From: Parapontixanthobacter aurantiacus
GTDB taxonomy: Bacteria; Pseudomonadota; Alphaproteobacteria; Sphingomonadales; Sphingomonadaceae
Length of the DNA stretch: 64,000 nucleotides
Assembly (NCBI RefSeq): GCF_009827635.1
Contig: NZ_WTYW01000001.1
Location: 1,382,001 to 1,446,000, forward strand
Reading direction: 5' to 3'
Shown here piece after piece: positions 18,888-28,328 of the stretch. Both the position numbers and the translations under genes were made by a program. Within the stretch, counting starts at the first letter, position 1. Each line of letters begins with the position of its first letter. Below the pieces are notes generated by a model that ran no database searches, was not told the DNA's origin, and saw only the letters and a list, made by a program, of their open reading frames with translations.

Positions 18888-19727
18888 ATGAGCGTGCCGG
18901 AACTTCCTCCTCTGCGCGAAGTCATCGCGCGCCACGGGCTTTCGGCATCAAAGGCTTTGGGACAGAACTTCCTGTTCGATGCGCAATTGCTGGACCGGAT
19001 CGCTGCGATACCCGGCGATCTCGAAGGCAGAGCCGTGCTCGAAGTCGGGCCCGGTCCCGGCGGACTGACCCGCGCGCTCTTAAAAGCCGGGGCGCGCGTC
19101 ACCGCCATCGAAATGGACCGCCGCTGCCTGCCGGCGCTTGCCGAACTGGCCGAGGCATTTCCGGGCAGGCTCACGGTGATCGAGGGCGATGCGATGTCGC
19201 TTGATCACGATGCCCTCATGGGTGAGAAATATGCGGTCGTCGCCAATTTGCCGTACAATGTCGGTACCGCCCTGTTCACGCGGTGGCTCGGCGGAGCGAA
19301 GGGGATTGAGGATACGTGGCCGCCGCGCTGGTCCTCGCTCACCCTGATGTTTCAGGAAGAGGTCGCGCGCCGCATCGTTGCCCGCCCCGATACGCCGGCC
19401 TACGGACGCCTGTCCGTGCTCGCGCAGTGGCGCACCACCGCAACGCTGGCGATGAAGGTTCATCGCAGCGCCTTCACGCCGCCGCCCAAGGTGATGAGCG
19501 CCATCGTGCATGTCGAACCCTCGACCATGCCGGAAGGCGTCTCGGCGAGAGTCCTGGAAAGCGTGACGCAGGCCGCCTTCGGTCAACGCCGAAAGATGCT
19601 GCGCCAAAGTCTCAAGCCGCTTCCGAGGGCCGTAGAGGCACTCGACGCGCTGTCCATCGATCCCCGGCGCCGCGCGGAAACGCTATCGGTGGACGAATTC
19701 GTTGCCATCGCACAAAATCTGACCTGA
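18888..19727 (+). CDS. rsmA: 16S rRNA dimethyladenosine transferase
   Basis: RsmA (KsgA) dimethylates two adjacent adenines near the 3' end of 16S rRNA during 30S maturation. The 279-aa protein has LGQNFLFD, the SAM-binding [10 protein letters not shown], the acidic EMD at the end of strand 2 and the catalytic NLPYNVG. ATG 18888 starts the protein just before the conserved [10 protein letters not shown]. It follows pdxA by 28 bp in the operon. Confidence 0.96.
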   Translation: MSVPELPPLREVIARHGLSASKALGQNFLFDAQLLDRIAAIPGDLEGRAVLEVGPGPGGLTRALLKAGARVTAIEMDRRCLPALAELAEAFPGRLTVIEGDAMSLDHDALMGEKYAVVANLPYNVGTALFTRWLGGAKGIEDTWPPRWSSLTLMFQEEVARRIVARPDTPAYGRLSVLAQWRTTATLAMKVHRSAFTPPPKVMSAIVHVEPSTMPEGVSARVLESVTQAAFGQRRKMLRQSLKPLPRAVEALDALSIDPRRRAETLSVDEFVAIAQNLT

Positions 19728-19772
19728 TATCGGGCGCTTGCCTTACTTGCCGCGATTGGTCATGGAGCGGCG

Positions 19773-20582
19773 ATGGACATTCTCGCACTGCTGACCGATC
19801 CGGCAGCCTGGCTCGCCCTCCTGACCCTCATCGCGCTCGAAGTCGTTCTGGGTGTCGACAACCTCATCTTCATTGCGATCCTGTCGAACAAACTGCCCGA
19901 GCATCAGCAGGCGAAGGCGCGGCGCATCGGTTTATCGCTGGCGCTGATCATGCGCATCGGCCTGCTCATGCTGATCGGGTGGATCGTGACGCTGCAGACG
20001 CCGCTCTTCGACCTGGGTATCACGGGCGCGCCGAACGAATATGGCGAACCGACCTTCGAAACAGCATTTTCCGGGCGCGACCTCATTCTGCTGGCAGGCG
20101 GCCTGTTCCTGCTGTGGAAGGCGACTAAGGAAATCCATCACTCGATGGAGCCGGAGGATAATAGCGGCGACCTGCTCGACAAGACGCCATCCATGGCCGA
20201 TGCCGCAAAGGCAAGCTTCGGCTCAGTCATCGCGCAGATCATCGCCATCGACCTCGTTTTTTCGATCGATTCCATCCTGACCGCGGTCGGCATGACCGAC
20301 GAGATTCCGATTATGGTCACGGCCGTCGTCATCACCGTCGGCGTGATGATGATCGCTGCGGACCCCCTCGCCCGCTTCATCGAGAAGAACCCGACGCTCG
20401 TCATGCTGGCGCTCGCCTTCCTCGTGATGATCGGCGTCGTCCTCATCGCCGACGGCTTTGGGTTCCACGTGCCCAAGGGCTACATCTACGCCGCGATGGG
20501 CTTCTCGGTCGGCGTCGAGCTGCTCAATATGGTTCAGCGCAATCGCCGGGCGGCGGCACGGGCCGCCACGGCGCAGGGCTAA
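19773..20582 (+). CDS. TerC-family integral membrane protein
   Basis: This is a 269-aa protein with about seven transmembrane helices and the TerC hallmarks [15 protein letters not shown] near the N-terminus and [16 protein letters not shown] in the middle. The buried Asp residues in both repeats are thought to bind metal ions. Family members are linked to manganese export to metallated exoenzymes or to tellurite resistance; no ter genes are nearby, so a Mn-related role is the better guess. It lies 45 bp after rsmA and converges on malate synthase. Confidence 0.88.
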   Translation: MDILALLTDPAAWLALLTLIALEVVLGVDNLIFIAILSNKLPEHQQAKARRIGLSLALIMRIGLLMLIGWIVTLQTPLFDLGITGAPNEYGEPTFETAFSGRDLILLAGGLFLLWKATKEIHHSMEPEDNSGDLLDKTPSMADAAKASFGSVIAQIIAIDLVFSIDSILTAVGMTDEIPIMVTAVVITVGVMMIAADPLARFIEKNPTLVMLALAFLVMIGVVLIADGFGFHVPKGYIYAAMGFSVGVELLNMVQRNRRAAARAATAQG

Positions 20583-20585
20583 GGA

Positions 20586-20610
20586 GAAAGCGGCCTAGCT
20601 GGTCGCTTTC
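20586..20610. terminator. Convergent hairpin between terC and glcB
   Basis: GAAAGCGGCC and GGTCGCTTTC pair as a 10-bp stem with one G-T wobble around the loop TAGCT. The T-tract is poor on the plus strand but reads TTTCTCCTT on the minus strand. The stem overlaps the end of glcB. It may serve both convergent genes; support is from base pairing alone. Confidence 0.5.
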
Positions 20611-22694
20611 TTGCGCAGCCGCCATTGGTGCAGCAGCGGCTCCGTATAGCCCGAAGGCTGCTCGACGCCCTTGAATATGAGATCCTGCGCCGCCTGGAAG
20701 GCCGGCCCGTCCTCGTTTTCCAATAGCGGTTCGTATAGCGGATCGCCCGAATTCTGCTCGTCCACCTTGGCTGCCATCCGGCGTAGCGCCTCCATCACCT
20801 GATCGCGGGTGACGACCTCGTGGAGCAGCCAGTTGGCGATATGCTGCGAGGAAATGCGCAGGGTCGCGCGGTCCTCCATCAGGCCGACATCGTTGATGTC
20901 CGGCACTTTGGAGCAGCCGACGCCCTGATCGACCCAGCGCACGACATAACCCAGTAGCCCCTGGCAGTTATTGTCCAGTTCCTCGCGAATTTCCTCTTCC
21001 GACCAGTTCGTTCCCTCGGCCAGCGGAATGGTCAGCAACTCGTCGAGCTTCGCTGCATCGGGCAGACCCTTTTGAATCTCGAACACGTCCTCTGCGTGAT
21101 AGTGAAGCGCATGGAGCGTCGCGGCGGTCGGGCTCGGCACCCAGGCGGTATTCGCGCCGGCGCGCAAATGCCCGATCTTCTCGATCATCATCTGCCCCAT
21201 GAGGTCGGGCGCGGCCCACATGCCCTTGCCGATCTGCGCCCGGCCCGACAGGCCGTGAGCAAGGCCGATCCCAACATTGCGCGCTTCGTAAGCCTTGAGC
21301 CAGGCCGAGTTCTTCATCTCGCCCTTTCGCATCATCGCACCGGCCCGCATCGAGGTATGTATCTCGTCGCCGGTGCGATCGAGGAAGCCGGTGTTGATAA
21401 AAACGATGCGGTCCTTCACCGCCCGGATGCACGCGGCGAGATTGGCCGACGTGCGCCGTTCCTCGTCCATGACGCCCACCTTGATCGTGTTGCGCGTCAG
21501 GCCGAGCAAGTCCTCGACGGCATCGAACAGGTCATTGGTGAAGGCACATTCCTCCGGCCCATGCATCTTGGGCTTCACGATATAGATGCTGCCCTTGCGG
21601 CTGTTGCGCGTATCGGTCCGCCGTTCGACGTCGAGCGCGCCGATGGCGGAGGTGAAGACCGCGTCCATCAGCCCTTCGGGTATCTGCGTTCCGTCCGGCA
21701 GGCCGATCGCCGGATTGGCCATGAGATGCCCGACATTGCGCACGAACAGAAGGCTGCGACCCGGCAGCGTCTTTTCCCGCCCCTCCTTGTCCGTGTATGT
21801 CTTGTCCTTCGACAAAGTCCGGGTCATCGAGGAGCCGCCCTTGTCGAAAGTCTCCGACAGGTCGCCGCACATCAGGCCGAGCCAGTTCGAATAGGCAGTC
21901 AGCTTGTCCTCGGCATCGACCGCCGCGACCGAATCCTCGAGATCGACGATGGTCGTCAGCGCCGCTTCGAGAACGATGTCGGAAATACCCGCCTTGTCCG
22001 TCTTCCCAATCGGGCTCGTCCTGTCGAACACGACCTCGATATGCAGCCCGTTATTGCAAAAAAGCCGTCCTTTTTCCGTGCGCCCGACATATTGCTGCTC
22101 GTCCTTCAGCGCGATGCCATCTGCATCGTCGAGATCGCTCCAGCCGCCCGAGGCGAGCGGCACGGTCTCGTCGAGGAATTCGCGTCCCCGCTTGATGACC
22201 GCCGCGCCCCGTTCCTCGTCATAACCGCCTGGCTTTGCAGGCGGCGCATTGAGCGCATCCGTACCGTAGAATGCATCGTACAGGCTGCCCCACCTTGCAT
22301 TGGCGGCATTGAGAACGAACCGCGCATTGAGCGAGGGCACGACGAGTTGCGGCCCCGCCATCGTTGCGATTTCGGGATCGACATTCTCGGTGCCGATAGT
22401 GAAGTCGCCCGGTTCGGGCACGAGGTAGCCGATCTCTTCGAGGAACGAGCGGTAAGCCTTCGCATCGTGCGGCTGACCCGTTCGCGCCAGATGCCATTCG
22501 TCGATCTTCGCCTGCAATTTCTCGCGCTTTTCGAGAAGCGCCTGGTTACGCGGAACGAACTTCACCAGCAGCGAGGCAAAACCTTTCCAGAATTCCTCCA
22601 CGTTTCGGTCGAGCGGGCCGAGGACTTCCTCCTCCATGAAGCGCGCCAGGGCGGTGTCCACTTTAAGTCCGGCTTTCTCGACTGTCTGGCTCAT
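20595..22694 (-). CDS. glcB: Malate synthase G
   Basis: The enzyme condenses glyoxylate with acetyl-CoA to form malate, completing the glyoxylate bypass. The 699-aa length, well above the roughly 530 aa of malate synthase A, and the N-terminal [24 protein letters not shown] mark the G isoform. The TIM-barrel core includes [14 protein letters not shown] and [16 protein letters not shown], and the catalytic Asp region follows near the C-terminus. ATG 22694 is used; the frame stays open upstream without conservation. It is divergent from the M20-astA-astB operon. Confidence 0.96.
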   Translation of the reverse strand: MSQTVEKAGLKVDTALARFMEEEVLGPLDRNVEEFWKGFASLLVKFVPRNQALLEKREKLQAKIDEWHLARTGQPHDAKAYRSFLEEIGYLVPEPGDFTIGTENVDPEIATMAGPQLVVPSLNARFVLNAANARWGSLYDAFYGTDALNAPPAKPGGYDEERGAAVIKRGREFLDETVPLASGGWSDLDDADGIALKDEQQYVGRTEKGRLFCNNGLHIEVVFDRTSPIGKTDKAGISDIVLEAALTTIVDLEDSVAAVDAEDKLTAYSNWLGLMCGDLSETFDKGGSSMTRTLSKDKTYTDKEGREKTLPGRSLLFVRNVGHLMANPAIGLPDGTQIPEGLMDAVFTSAIGALDVERRTDTRNSRKGSIYIVKPKMHGPEECAFTNDLFDAVEDLLGLTRNTIKVGVMDEERRTSANLAACIRAVKDRIVFINTGFLDRTGDEIHTSMRAGAMMRKGEMKNSAWLKAYEARNVGIGLAHGLSGRAQIGKGMWAAPDLMGQMMIEKIGHLRAGANTAWVPSPTAATLHALHYHAEDVFEIQKGLPDAAKLDELLTIPLAEGTNWSEEEIREELDNNCQGLLGYVVRWVDQGVGCSKVPDINDVGLMEDRATLRISSQHIANWLLHEVVTRDQVMEALRRMAAKVDEQNSGDPLYEPLLENEDGPAFQAAQDLIFKGVEQPSGYTEPLLHQWRLRKKATS

Positions 22695-22806
22695 GATCGT
22701 CCTTTGTCCTGTTGCGTTTGCACACCGGCCTAAAGGAGCGGAGGACGCAGGACAAGCAGCGGGCGGGACTTGGGTTTGCGCAATTTGCAGGGTAAGGCGC
22801 GTAACG

Positions 22807-24015
22807 ATGACAGACGTAACGGAACCCGAAAAACTGGTCGGCGCAATAGATGCCGAGGCGATGCTCGCACAGGTGCAAACTTGGAGCGCGATCAACACAG
22901 GAACCGCGAATCTCGGAGGACTTAAGAAGCAGGCGGAACTGCTGGCCGACGCCTTCGCCGTGCTGCCGGGCGAAATCGAACTGGTCGAGCCTGCCCCCGT
23001 GACGGCCATCGCCCCAGACGGGAAGGAGTTCGAGAAACCGCATGGCAGGCACCTCGTCCTGCGCGTGCGTCCCACGGCGAACAGGCGCTTCATCCTGACG
23101 GGTCACATGGATACCGTCTTCCCCGAAGATCATCCCTTTCAGGATCAGACGTGGCTCGACGAGGAAACACTGAACGGACCCGGCGTCGCCGACATGAAGG
23201 GCGGCCTCGCGGTTATGCTTCACGCGCTGATGGCCCTCGAAGACAGTGCGGCGGCAAGGGCGATCGGTTACGACGTTATGATCAATTCCGACGAGGAAAC
23301 GGGTTCGCTTGCTTCCTCCGAACTCATCGCAGAGCTCGCGACCGGCAAGTTTGCGGCGCTGACCTACGAGCCTGCTGCCCTGCCCGACGGCACGCTCGCC
23401 CATGCGAGGGGCGGCACGGGCAATTATTCGATCACCTTTACCGGCAAGAGCGCCCATGCCGGCCGCAATCCGCAGGACGGGCGCAACGCCATCGTCGCCG
23501 CTGCCGACATGGCGGTGCAATTGAAGGCGCGCGAACACGCCGAATTGTCGGTCAACCCCGCGAAGATCGAGGGCGGCGCTGCTAACAACGTCGTTCCCGA
23601 TCATGCCGTTCTGCGCTTCAACATCCGACCGAAATCAACCGAGGCGATGGAGAGTTTCGATCAATATATCAGCGATCTATCGCGCAACATCTCGAAAATT
23701 CATGACCTCGACGTCCATGTCCATGGCGGAGTGACGAGGCCGCCGAAGCCGGTGGATGCAAGGGCGCAGAAGCTGTTCGAGCTCGTAAAACGGTGCGGAG
23801 CGGATCTCGGTCAGAAGATCGGCTGGCAGGCGACCGGCGGCGTGTGCGACGGCAACAACATCGCGGCGTGCGGCGTCCCGGTCGTCGATACGATGGGCGT
23901 GCGCGGCGGAGCTATCCACTCGCCCGACGAATATCTCATCGTTCCCTCGCTCAAGGAACGCGCCGCCCTCTCGGCCCTTGTGCTGCACCGCCTTGCCACG
24001 GGTGATGCGCTATGA
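22807..24015 (+). CDS. M20-family zinc hydrolase of the arginine operon
   Basis: This is a 402-aa di-zinc peptidase/deacylase of family M20. All expected metal and catalytic residues are visible: the His-x-Asp of GHMDTVFP, the bridging Asp in [10 protein letters not shown], the Glu-Glu of NSDEETGS, the acidic TYEPA and the C-terminal His in [10 protein letters not shown] dimerisation lid lies between ([17 protein letters not shown]). M20 enzymes remove acyl or amino-acid groups, and DapE removes succinyl. The last four bases overlap astA, so a role in the succinyl-arginine pathway is inferred. Confidence 0.85.
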   Translation: MTDVTEPEKLVGAIDAEAMLAQVQTWSAINTGTANLGGLKKQAELLADAFAVLPGEIELVEPAPVTAIAPDGKEFEKPHGRHLVLRVRPTANRRFILTGHMDTVFPEDHPFQDQTWLDEETLNGPGVADMKGGLAVMLHALMALEDSAAARAIGYDVMINSDEETGSLASSELIAELATGKFAALTYEPAALPDGTLAHARGGTGNYSITFTGKSAHAGRNPQDGRNAIVAAADMAVQLKAREHAELSVNPAKIEGGAANNVVPDHAVLRFNIRPKSTEAMESFDQYISDLSRNISKIHDLDVHVHGGVTRPPKPVDARAQKLFELVKRCGADLGQKIGWQATGGVCDGNNIAACGVPVVDTMGVRGGAIHSPDEYLIVPSLKERAALSALVLHRLATGDAL

Positions 24016-25031
24016 CCTTTCGACTGCGCGCCGCCCGGCTGGAGGACATCGAGCCGCTTTACGAGATGGCGAAACTGACCGGCGGAGGGTTCACCAACCT
24101 CCCTGCCGACCGCGATGCCCTAACCGCGAAGATCGAGCGGTCGACCCGCTCCTATGCGCAGGAAACGGACGGAACATTGCGCGACGAGCTGTTCGTGCTG
24201 GTCCTCGAGAATGTCGAGACGCGGCAAGTCCGCGGCACCTGCCAGATCTTCACGCAAGTCGGTCAGCAATGGCCGTTCTATTCCTATCGCCTGACGACCC
24301 TGACCCAGCACAGCCAGGAACTCGATCGCACCGTGCGCGCGGAAATGCTGAGCCTCGTCACCGATCTCGAAGGATGCAGCGAGGTGGGCGGCCTGTTCCT
24401 CCACCCCAACGAGCGCGCGGGCGGCCTCGGCATGCTGCTGGCGCGCAGCCGCTATCTGTTCATCGCGATGCATCGCAAACGGTTCGCCGAACGCATCCTT
24501 GCCGAGCTTCGCGGCATCATCGATGAGCGCGGCGGTTCGCCTTTCTGGGACGGAGTTGCGGGCCGCTTTTTCGGCATGAGCTTTCAGGAAGCGGACTATT
24601 TCAACGCGATCAACGGCAACCAGTTCATCGCGGACCTCATGCCCAAGCACCCGGTCTATGTCGCGATGCTGTCCGAGACGGCCCGCACCGCGATCGGCGT
24701 CCCGCATCCTTCAGGGCGGGCGGCCATGCGGATGCTGGAGAAGGAAGGCTTCTCCTATGACGGTTATGTCGACATCTTCGACGGCGGCCCGACCATGATT
24801 GCGCGGACGGACAATGTCGAAAGCGTGAAGGCAGCGACGGGCGCGGGGCTCGAACGGTGCAATCTCGAAAAGGGCGAGAAGGCAATCCTGGCAGCTGGGG
24901 AGTTGGAAAATTTCCGGGCTTGCTACGGCGCCAAGGAAACAGAGGGCGATGACGGCCTCGCCATCGACCCGCAAAGCGCCGATATTCTCGATGTGAAAAG
25001 CGGGGAAATGGTCTGGAGCGTCGGGCGATGA
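24012..25031 (+). CDS. astA: Arginine N-succinyltransferase
   Basis: AstA succinylates arginine with succinyl-CoA, the first step of the ammonia-producing AST pathway. The 339-aa protein has the typical start (FRLRAARLEDIEPLYEMA), the GGGFTNLPADRDAL block and the PERIL-type GNAT-fold region (GLGMLLARSRYLFIAMHR). It overlaps the M20 gene at ATGA and astB in the same way, so all three are translated together. No astC, astD or canonical astE lies in the window. Confidence 0.94.
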   Translation: MTFRLRAARLEDIEPLYEMAKLTGGGFTNLPADRDALTAKIERSTRSYAQETDGTLRDELFVLVLENVETRQVRGTCQIFTQVGQQWPFYSYRLTTLTQHSQELDRTVRAEMLSLVTDLEGCSEVGGLFLHPNERAGGLGMLLARSRYLFIAMHRKRFAERILAELRGIIDERGGSPFWDGVAGRFFGMSFQEADYFNAINGNQFIADLMPKHPVYVAMLSETARTAIGVPHPSGRAAMRMLEKEGFSYDGYVDIFDGGPTMIARTDNVESVKAATGAGLERCNLEKGEKAILAAGELENFRACYGAKETEGDDGLAIDPQSADILDVKSGEMVWSVGR

Positions 25032-26293
25032 GTGCGAGCGCCCGCCTCGTCGAGATCAATTTCGACGGACTGATCGGACCCAGCCATAATTACGCCGGCC
25101 TCAGCCTCGGCAATATCGCCAGCGCCAGCCACAAGGGCGAAATCTCCTACCCGCGTGCAGCGGCGCTTCAGGGTCTCGCGAAGATGCGGGCCAACATGAA
25201 ACTGGGACTGGCGCAGGGGTTCTTCCTGCCGCTGAAGCGTCCCAATCCTTCCATGATCGACGCCTTGCGGATCGAGGGTTCGGGCGATACCGCCTTGCTG
25301 GCGGCAGCCTGGTCGGCAAGCTCGATGTGGACCGCCAATGCCGCGACTGTTTCGCCGGCCCCCGACACCGTCGATGGTCGCTGTCACCTGACGCCCGCCA
25401 ATCTCGTGACCATGCTGCACAGAGCACAGGAATGGCCCGAGACAAAGCGCCAACTCGCGCTCGCCTTCGGGAACGAGAACCATTTCACCGTTCACGATGC
25501 CGTTCCGCCGACTTTCGGCGACGAGGGCGCGGCGAACCACATGCGGTTTTGCGAAAGCCATGATCTGCCAGGCGTCGAAGTCTTCGTCTACGGCCGACCC
25601 GGCGGCAAGTTTCCCGCCCGCCAGCACGAACAGGCGAGCCGCATCGTTGCGCGCCGCCATGGGCTCGATCCGGCACGCTGCGTCTTCATCGAGCAGAGCC
25701 CGGCCGCCATCGAAGCGGGTGCTTTCCACAATGACGTCGTCTCCGTCGCCAACGAGCGGGTGCTGTTCACCCACGAACTGGCTTTTGCGGACCGCGAACA
25801 GGCTTACGATGCCATTCGGGCCGCTTTTCCGCCGCTCGAAATCGTCGAAGTACCTTCGGACCGCGTAAGCCTTGAAGAAGCGATCGCGACCTATCTGTTC
25901 AATGCGCAGCTCGTCAGCCTTCCGGAAAAGGCAGGCATGGCGCTGATCGTGCCCCTGGAATGTCGCGAGAGCGAAGCCGTGTGGAGCTGGTTACAGGATA
26001 TGCTGGCAGGCAACGGTCCGATAAGGCAGGTCGTGCCGGTCGACGTCCGGCAGAGCATGGCGAATGGCGGCGGCCCGGCATGCCTTCGCCTGAGGGTGGT
26101 TGCCGATCCGCAAACGGTCGATCAGCGCTTCCTGCTCGATGAGGAAAAGGCCGACAAGATCGCCGACATCATCGAACGGTTCTGGCCCGAGGCTATGGCG
26201 CCGGACGAAATCGGCGATCCTGACCTTGCCCGGCGGGTGGTGGCGGCGAGGCTGGCCCTGCTTGAAACACTTTCCCTCACCGAACTAAGTTAA
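25028..26293 (+). CDS. astB: N-succinylarginine dihydrolase
   Basis: AstB hydrolyses N-succinylarginine to N-succinylornithine, two ammonia and CO2. The 421-aa protein opens with EINFDGLIGPSHNYAGLSLGN, contains the catalytic His region (AGAFHNDVVSVANE) and the active-site Cys near the C-terminus (NGGGPACLRLRVV), as in the guanidino-modifying superfamily. It is the last gene of the operon; 116 bp follow before the next gene. Confidence 0.96.
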   Translation: MSASARLVEINFDGLIGPSHNYAGLSLGNIASASHKGEISYPRAAALQGLAKMRANMKLGLAQGFFLPLKRPNPSMIDALRIEGSGDTALLAAAWSASSMWTANAATVSPAPDTVDGRCHLTPANLVTMLHRAQEWPETKRQLALAFGNENHFTVHDAVPPTFGDEGAANHMRFCESHDLPGVEVFVYGRPGGKFPARQHEQASRIVARRHGLDPARCVFIEQSPAAIEAGAFHNDVVSVANERVLFTHELAFADREQAYDAIRAAFPPLEIVEVPSDRVSLEEAIATYLFNAQLVSLPEKAGMALIVPLECRESEAVWSWLQDMLAGNGPIRQVVPVDVRQSMANGGGPACLRLRVVADPQTVDQRFLLDEEKADKIADIIERFWPEAMAPDEIGDPDLARRVVAARLALLETLSLTELS

Positions 26294-26298
26294 CGCGC

Positions 26299-26326
26299 TG
26301 GACACCATCTGCCCCCCGCTTACAAT
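26299..26326 (+). promoter_or_regulatory. Possible promoter upstream of the 87-aa membrane protein
   Basis: TGGACA at 26299-26304 and TACAAT at 26321-26326 are separated by 16 bases. They lie just after astB and about 80 bases ahead of the next start. The match to a sigma-70 promoter is fair, not strong. Confidence 0.4.
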
Positions 26327-26409
26327 GCGAGGCACATTAACCATCAATCGCTCCAAGCCGCGGAACTTGAACGGTTTTTCAGCGTCGATGCGTTAAGGAA
26401 AGGGAATTG

Positions 26410-26673
26410 ATGCTTCGCAAAATCGGCAGGTTGTTCGTAATTAAGACGCGCTTCGAAGCGTTCCTGATTATCTACGCCCTCGCTCTTGGTGCAATGACCC
26501 GTGGAATCGCCTATCTCGACCAATATCCCGGCTTTGGCGGCTGGTTGCTGGTGACCGCGTGTTCGGGTGCCGTCTTCATGGCGGGCGCTAAGATCCTCGA
26601 TTGCCTCAAATACGAGCAGGCCGAACGCGCAGCGCAGGAAGCTGAGAAAGCGCAGGACAGCTCGTCACGCTGA
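26410..26673 (+). CDS. Small two-helix membrane protein, unknown
   Basis: This is an 87-aa protein with a basic N-terminus, two hydrophobic segments (AFLIIYALALGAMTRGIAYL and WLLVTACSGAVFMAGA) and a charged, Ala/Glu-rich helical tail (EQAERAAQEAEKAQ) likely in the cytoplasm. AAGGAAAGGG precedes the ATG at 26410; the TTG directly before it is an alternative start. I do not recognise a family. Similar small membrane proteins are common between housekeeping units in sphingomonads. The following regulator has its own promoter. Confidence 0.65.
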   Translation: MLRKIGRLFVIKTRFEAFLIIYALALGAMTRGIAYLDQYPGFGGWLLVTACSGAVFMAGAKILDCLKYEQAERAAQEAEKAQDSSSR

Positions 26674-26685
26674 ACTCCGCTATCC

Positions 26686-26750
26686 GTCAACAATCTGTTG
26701 ACATTTATTAGTCAACGTAATATTGACCCGTCCGTCAAGAATATGTTGAC
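26686..26750 (+). promoter_or_regulatory. Three tandem GTCAA-N7-TTGAC operators over the regulator promoter
   Basis: Three 17-base inverted repeats with identical arms occupy 26686-26702, 26711-26727 and 26734-26750, with starts 25 and 23 bases apart. The first is the most symmetric (GTCAACA-ATC-TGTTGAC). Its right arm supplies a TTGACA -35 at 26698-26703, and 17 bases later TATTGA at 26721-26726 could be the -10, inside the second repeat. The third repeat lies in the leader. A GAGG ribosome-binding site follows, eight bases before ATG 26761. The layout suggests autoregulation. Confidence 0.7.
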
Positions 26751-26760
26751 GAGGTCAGTT

Positions 26761-27309
26761 ATGCAAATCAACGAAGAAAAAGCAATTCGCAGCGCGACGG
26801 CAGCGGTCGTTCTGGATTGGGCCGAGCGACGAGAACCGCCAGTCACCGGCGAAACGGCCGAAGGATTGCGCGAAGCGATCGAGGTCGCCCATCTGGTTGC
26901 GGAGGAAGGGCGCGAAGGACTTGCGCGCTGGGTCGATGCCGGCAGGCGCGCAGGACTTAGCTGGAGCGAAATCGGAGACACGCTGGGCATTTCCAAACAG
27001 GCCGCGCAACAACGCTTCAAACCGTCGGACAGCGAGTTCGATGGTAGCCCCGATGTTAAGAACGCGAACATAGTCGTTCGCACCGGAGCCAGCGCTTTTC
27101 ACGAAATGAGGATACTTGAGGAAGAAGGCCAACAGGGGCGCGAACTCATCGATATGGGAGTTCTGAAACTCGTCTTTCGGCAGACCGACACGAACTGGGA
27201 ATATCGCCGGAAGATCGGCCAGTCGCGGATGATCGCGGCCATGCAGCAGGATGGCTGGCAGCACGCTTCGGTGTGGCTGCCCTTCCACTATTTCAAGCGA
27301 CCGCTTTGA
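26761..27309 (+). CDS. Putative HTH transcriptional regulator, probably self-regulated
   Basis: This is a 182-aa protein with an N-terminal helical region, a helix-turn-helix-like segment near residues 68-85 (LSWSEIGDTLGISKQAAQQRF, shown here in part: WSEIGDTLGISKQAAQQ) and a C-terminal domain of about 85 residues with no family I recognise (MGVLKLVFRQTDTNWEYRRK). The HTH resembles sigma-region-4-like motifs. ATG 26761 is preferred over the open frame from 26698 because it has a GAGG site and because the upstream codons are built from operator repeats. Three palindromes over its promoter suggest that it binds there. Confidence 0.65.
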   Translation: MQINEEKAIRSATAAVVLDWAERREPPVTGETAEGLREAIEVAHLVAEEGREGLARWVDAGRRAGLSWSEIGDTLGISKQAAQQRFKPSDSEFDGSPDVKNANIVVRTGASAFHEMRILEEEGQQGRELIDMGVLKLVFRQTDTNWEYRRKIGQSRMIAAMQQDGWQHASVWLPFHYFKRPL

Positions 27310-27344
27310 GTTGAAACCGGCGGGCGATATGGAAGGGAATGAAG

Positions 27345-27685
27345 GTGGGGGATTCTGTTGCTAGGCTCCCCCGAGCCCCCGGTATCCCTTCTGTTGCCCG
27401 GTGGGTCCAACCGCGCTTAAGCTTTGTAATGTCAGGCCGCTAGGCCATCAATTACGCTGCAATAGCGAGTGCTTCGTTGTCGTTTGCACTTATAAAAATG
27501 AGCCTTATTCGGGTTACTCAGCCCGGGCAAAAACGATGCTTTTCAACACACGTCGATCCTAGTTCGGCCCCGTCAGAAGTCCCGCTTTCGCGGGTTTTAT
27601 GGTGGAGCCGCCGGGTACTGCCCCCGGGTCCGTTGCGTCTATTGCACACCGCAGTTTATCGCCATAGTCGGCCCGAAAGCCGACA
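27345..27685 (-). ncRNA. ssrA: Circularly permuted two-piece tmRNA
   Basis: tmRNA rescues stalled ribosomes and tags the nascent peptide for proteolysis. On the minus strand the acceptor segment comes first and ends in GGCTCCACCA with CCA at 27602-27600. A 28-base intervening segment containing CCCGC-GAAA-GCGGG follows, then the 5' tRNA-like half starting GGGGCCGAAC at 27571. GGGGCCG pairs with CGGCTCC as a complete 7-bp acceptor stem. The tag frame is at 27487-27452. The outer ends are approximate: the 5' end is set by a GTCGGC/GCCGAC hairpin at 27684, the 3' end by the CAACAGAATCCCCCACC segment. The rest of 27310-27792 holds no gene. Confidence 0.93.
27452..27487 (-). other. ssrA: tmRNA proteolysis-tag reading frame (ANDNEALAIAA)
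   Basis: Twelve codons from GCA at 27487 to TAA at 27452 encode ANDNEALAIAA. The AND start and the hydrophobic ALAIAA end are the usual alphaproteobacterial form, recognised by ClpXP and ClpAP through the C-terminal AA. The resume codon is the first GCA. Confidence 0.93.
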
Positions 27686-27691
27686 ATTCCC

Positions 27692-27727
27692 TATATAGGG
27701 AGGGTGCGCTTAATGTGAAGTGAAAGC
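27692..27727 (-). promoter_or_regulatory. Probable ssrA promoter
   Basis: On the minus strand CTATAT (27698-27693) fits a -10 and would start transcription near 27685, at the first hairpin of the acceptor piece. TTCAC elements 15-21 bases upstream give only a weak -35. The -10 is embedded in the palindrome CCCTATATAGGG. Confidence 0.45.
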
Positions 27728-27792
27728 GTTCGGTACGCGGGCAGATGAACCGGGTCGCAGGTTTGACACTGCGCGCCATGCCTTCCCCTTCG

Positions 27793-28272
27793 TCAGCTTT
27801 TCCCGGCTTCTCCGCCTTTCAATTCCGCCAGTATCTTCTTCAGCACGTCCAGTTGGGGATCGGTAGGCACCTCCGGGTTCTTGGAACTATCTTCCGTCTC
27901 CGCCTGCTTGGCCTGAATTTCCTCCGTAACGCGGTTTACGCTACGCACGAGAAGGAACAGAGCGAAGGCGACGATCAGGAAATTGATCATCGCGGTGATC
28001 AGCGCGCCGTAGCCTATCATGGCGACACCGGCTTCCTTGAGCTGCTCGTAATTATCGACAGCGCCATCATAGCCTTCGGGAATGTCGCCGAGCAGCAGAA
28101 ACCAGTTCGAAAAATCGATCTCGCCGAAGATCCATCCGATCAGCGGCATCAGAACCGACTCGGTCAGTTGAGTGACAATTCCGCTGAACGCCGCCCCGAT
28201 CACGACGCCCACAGCCAGATCGATGACGTTGCCCCGCGCGATGAACTTCCTGAACTCGCTTCCCAGTTTCAT
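27793..28272 (-). CDS. mscL: Large-conductance mechanosensitive channel
   Basis: MscL opens under membrane tension to release solutes during osmotic downshock. The 159-aa protein has the conserved N-terminus (FRKFIARGNVIDLAVGVVIGAAF), the pore-lining first helix, a periplasmic loop of about 40 residues, the second helix (MINFLIVAFALFLLV) and a charged C-terminal bundle. ATG 28272 matches the known start; twelve extra codons upstream are unlikely. It is divergent from lemA across an inverted repeat. Confidence 0.96.
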   Translation of the reverse strand: MKLGSEFRKFIARGNVIDLAVGVVIGAAFSGIVTQLTESVLMPLIGWIFGEIDFSNWFLLLGDIPEGYDGAVDNYEQLKEAGVAMIGYGALITAMINFLIVAFALFLLVRSVNRVTEEIQAKQAETEDSSKNPEVPTDPQLDVLKKILAELKGGEAGKS

Positions 28273-28328
28273 GCTGATCTTCTTCCCCAATTGCCTGTGC
28301 GGTTTCATTTGCCCGTAAGAATGAAGAG

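Noticed and set aside
20595-26293. A combined glyoxylate/arginine catabolic island acquired as one unit
   Set aside because: glcB and the astA operon are divergent, have the same composition as the surrounding genes, and show no mobility genes or flanking repeats.
27477-27698. A 73-codon open frame on the plus strand
   Set aside because: It lies antisense to the tmRNA gene, has no ribosome-binding site, and the minus strand shows clear tRNA-like pairing and the tag sequence.
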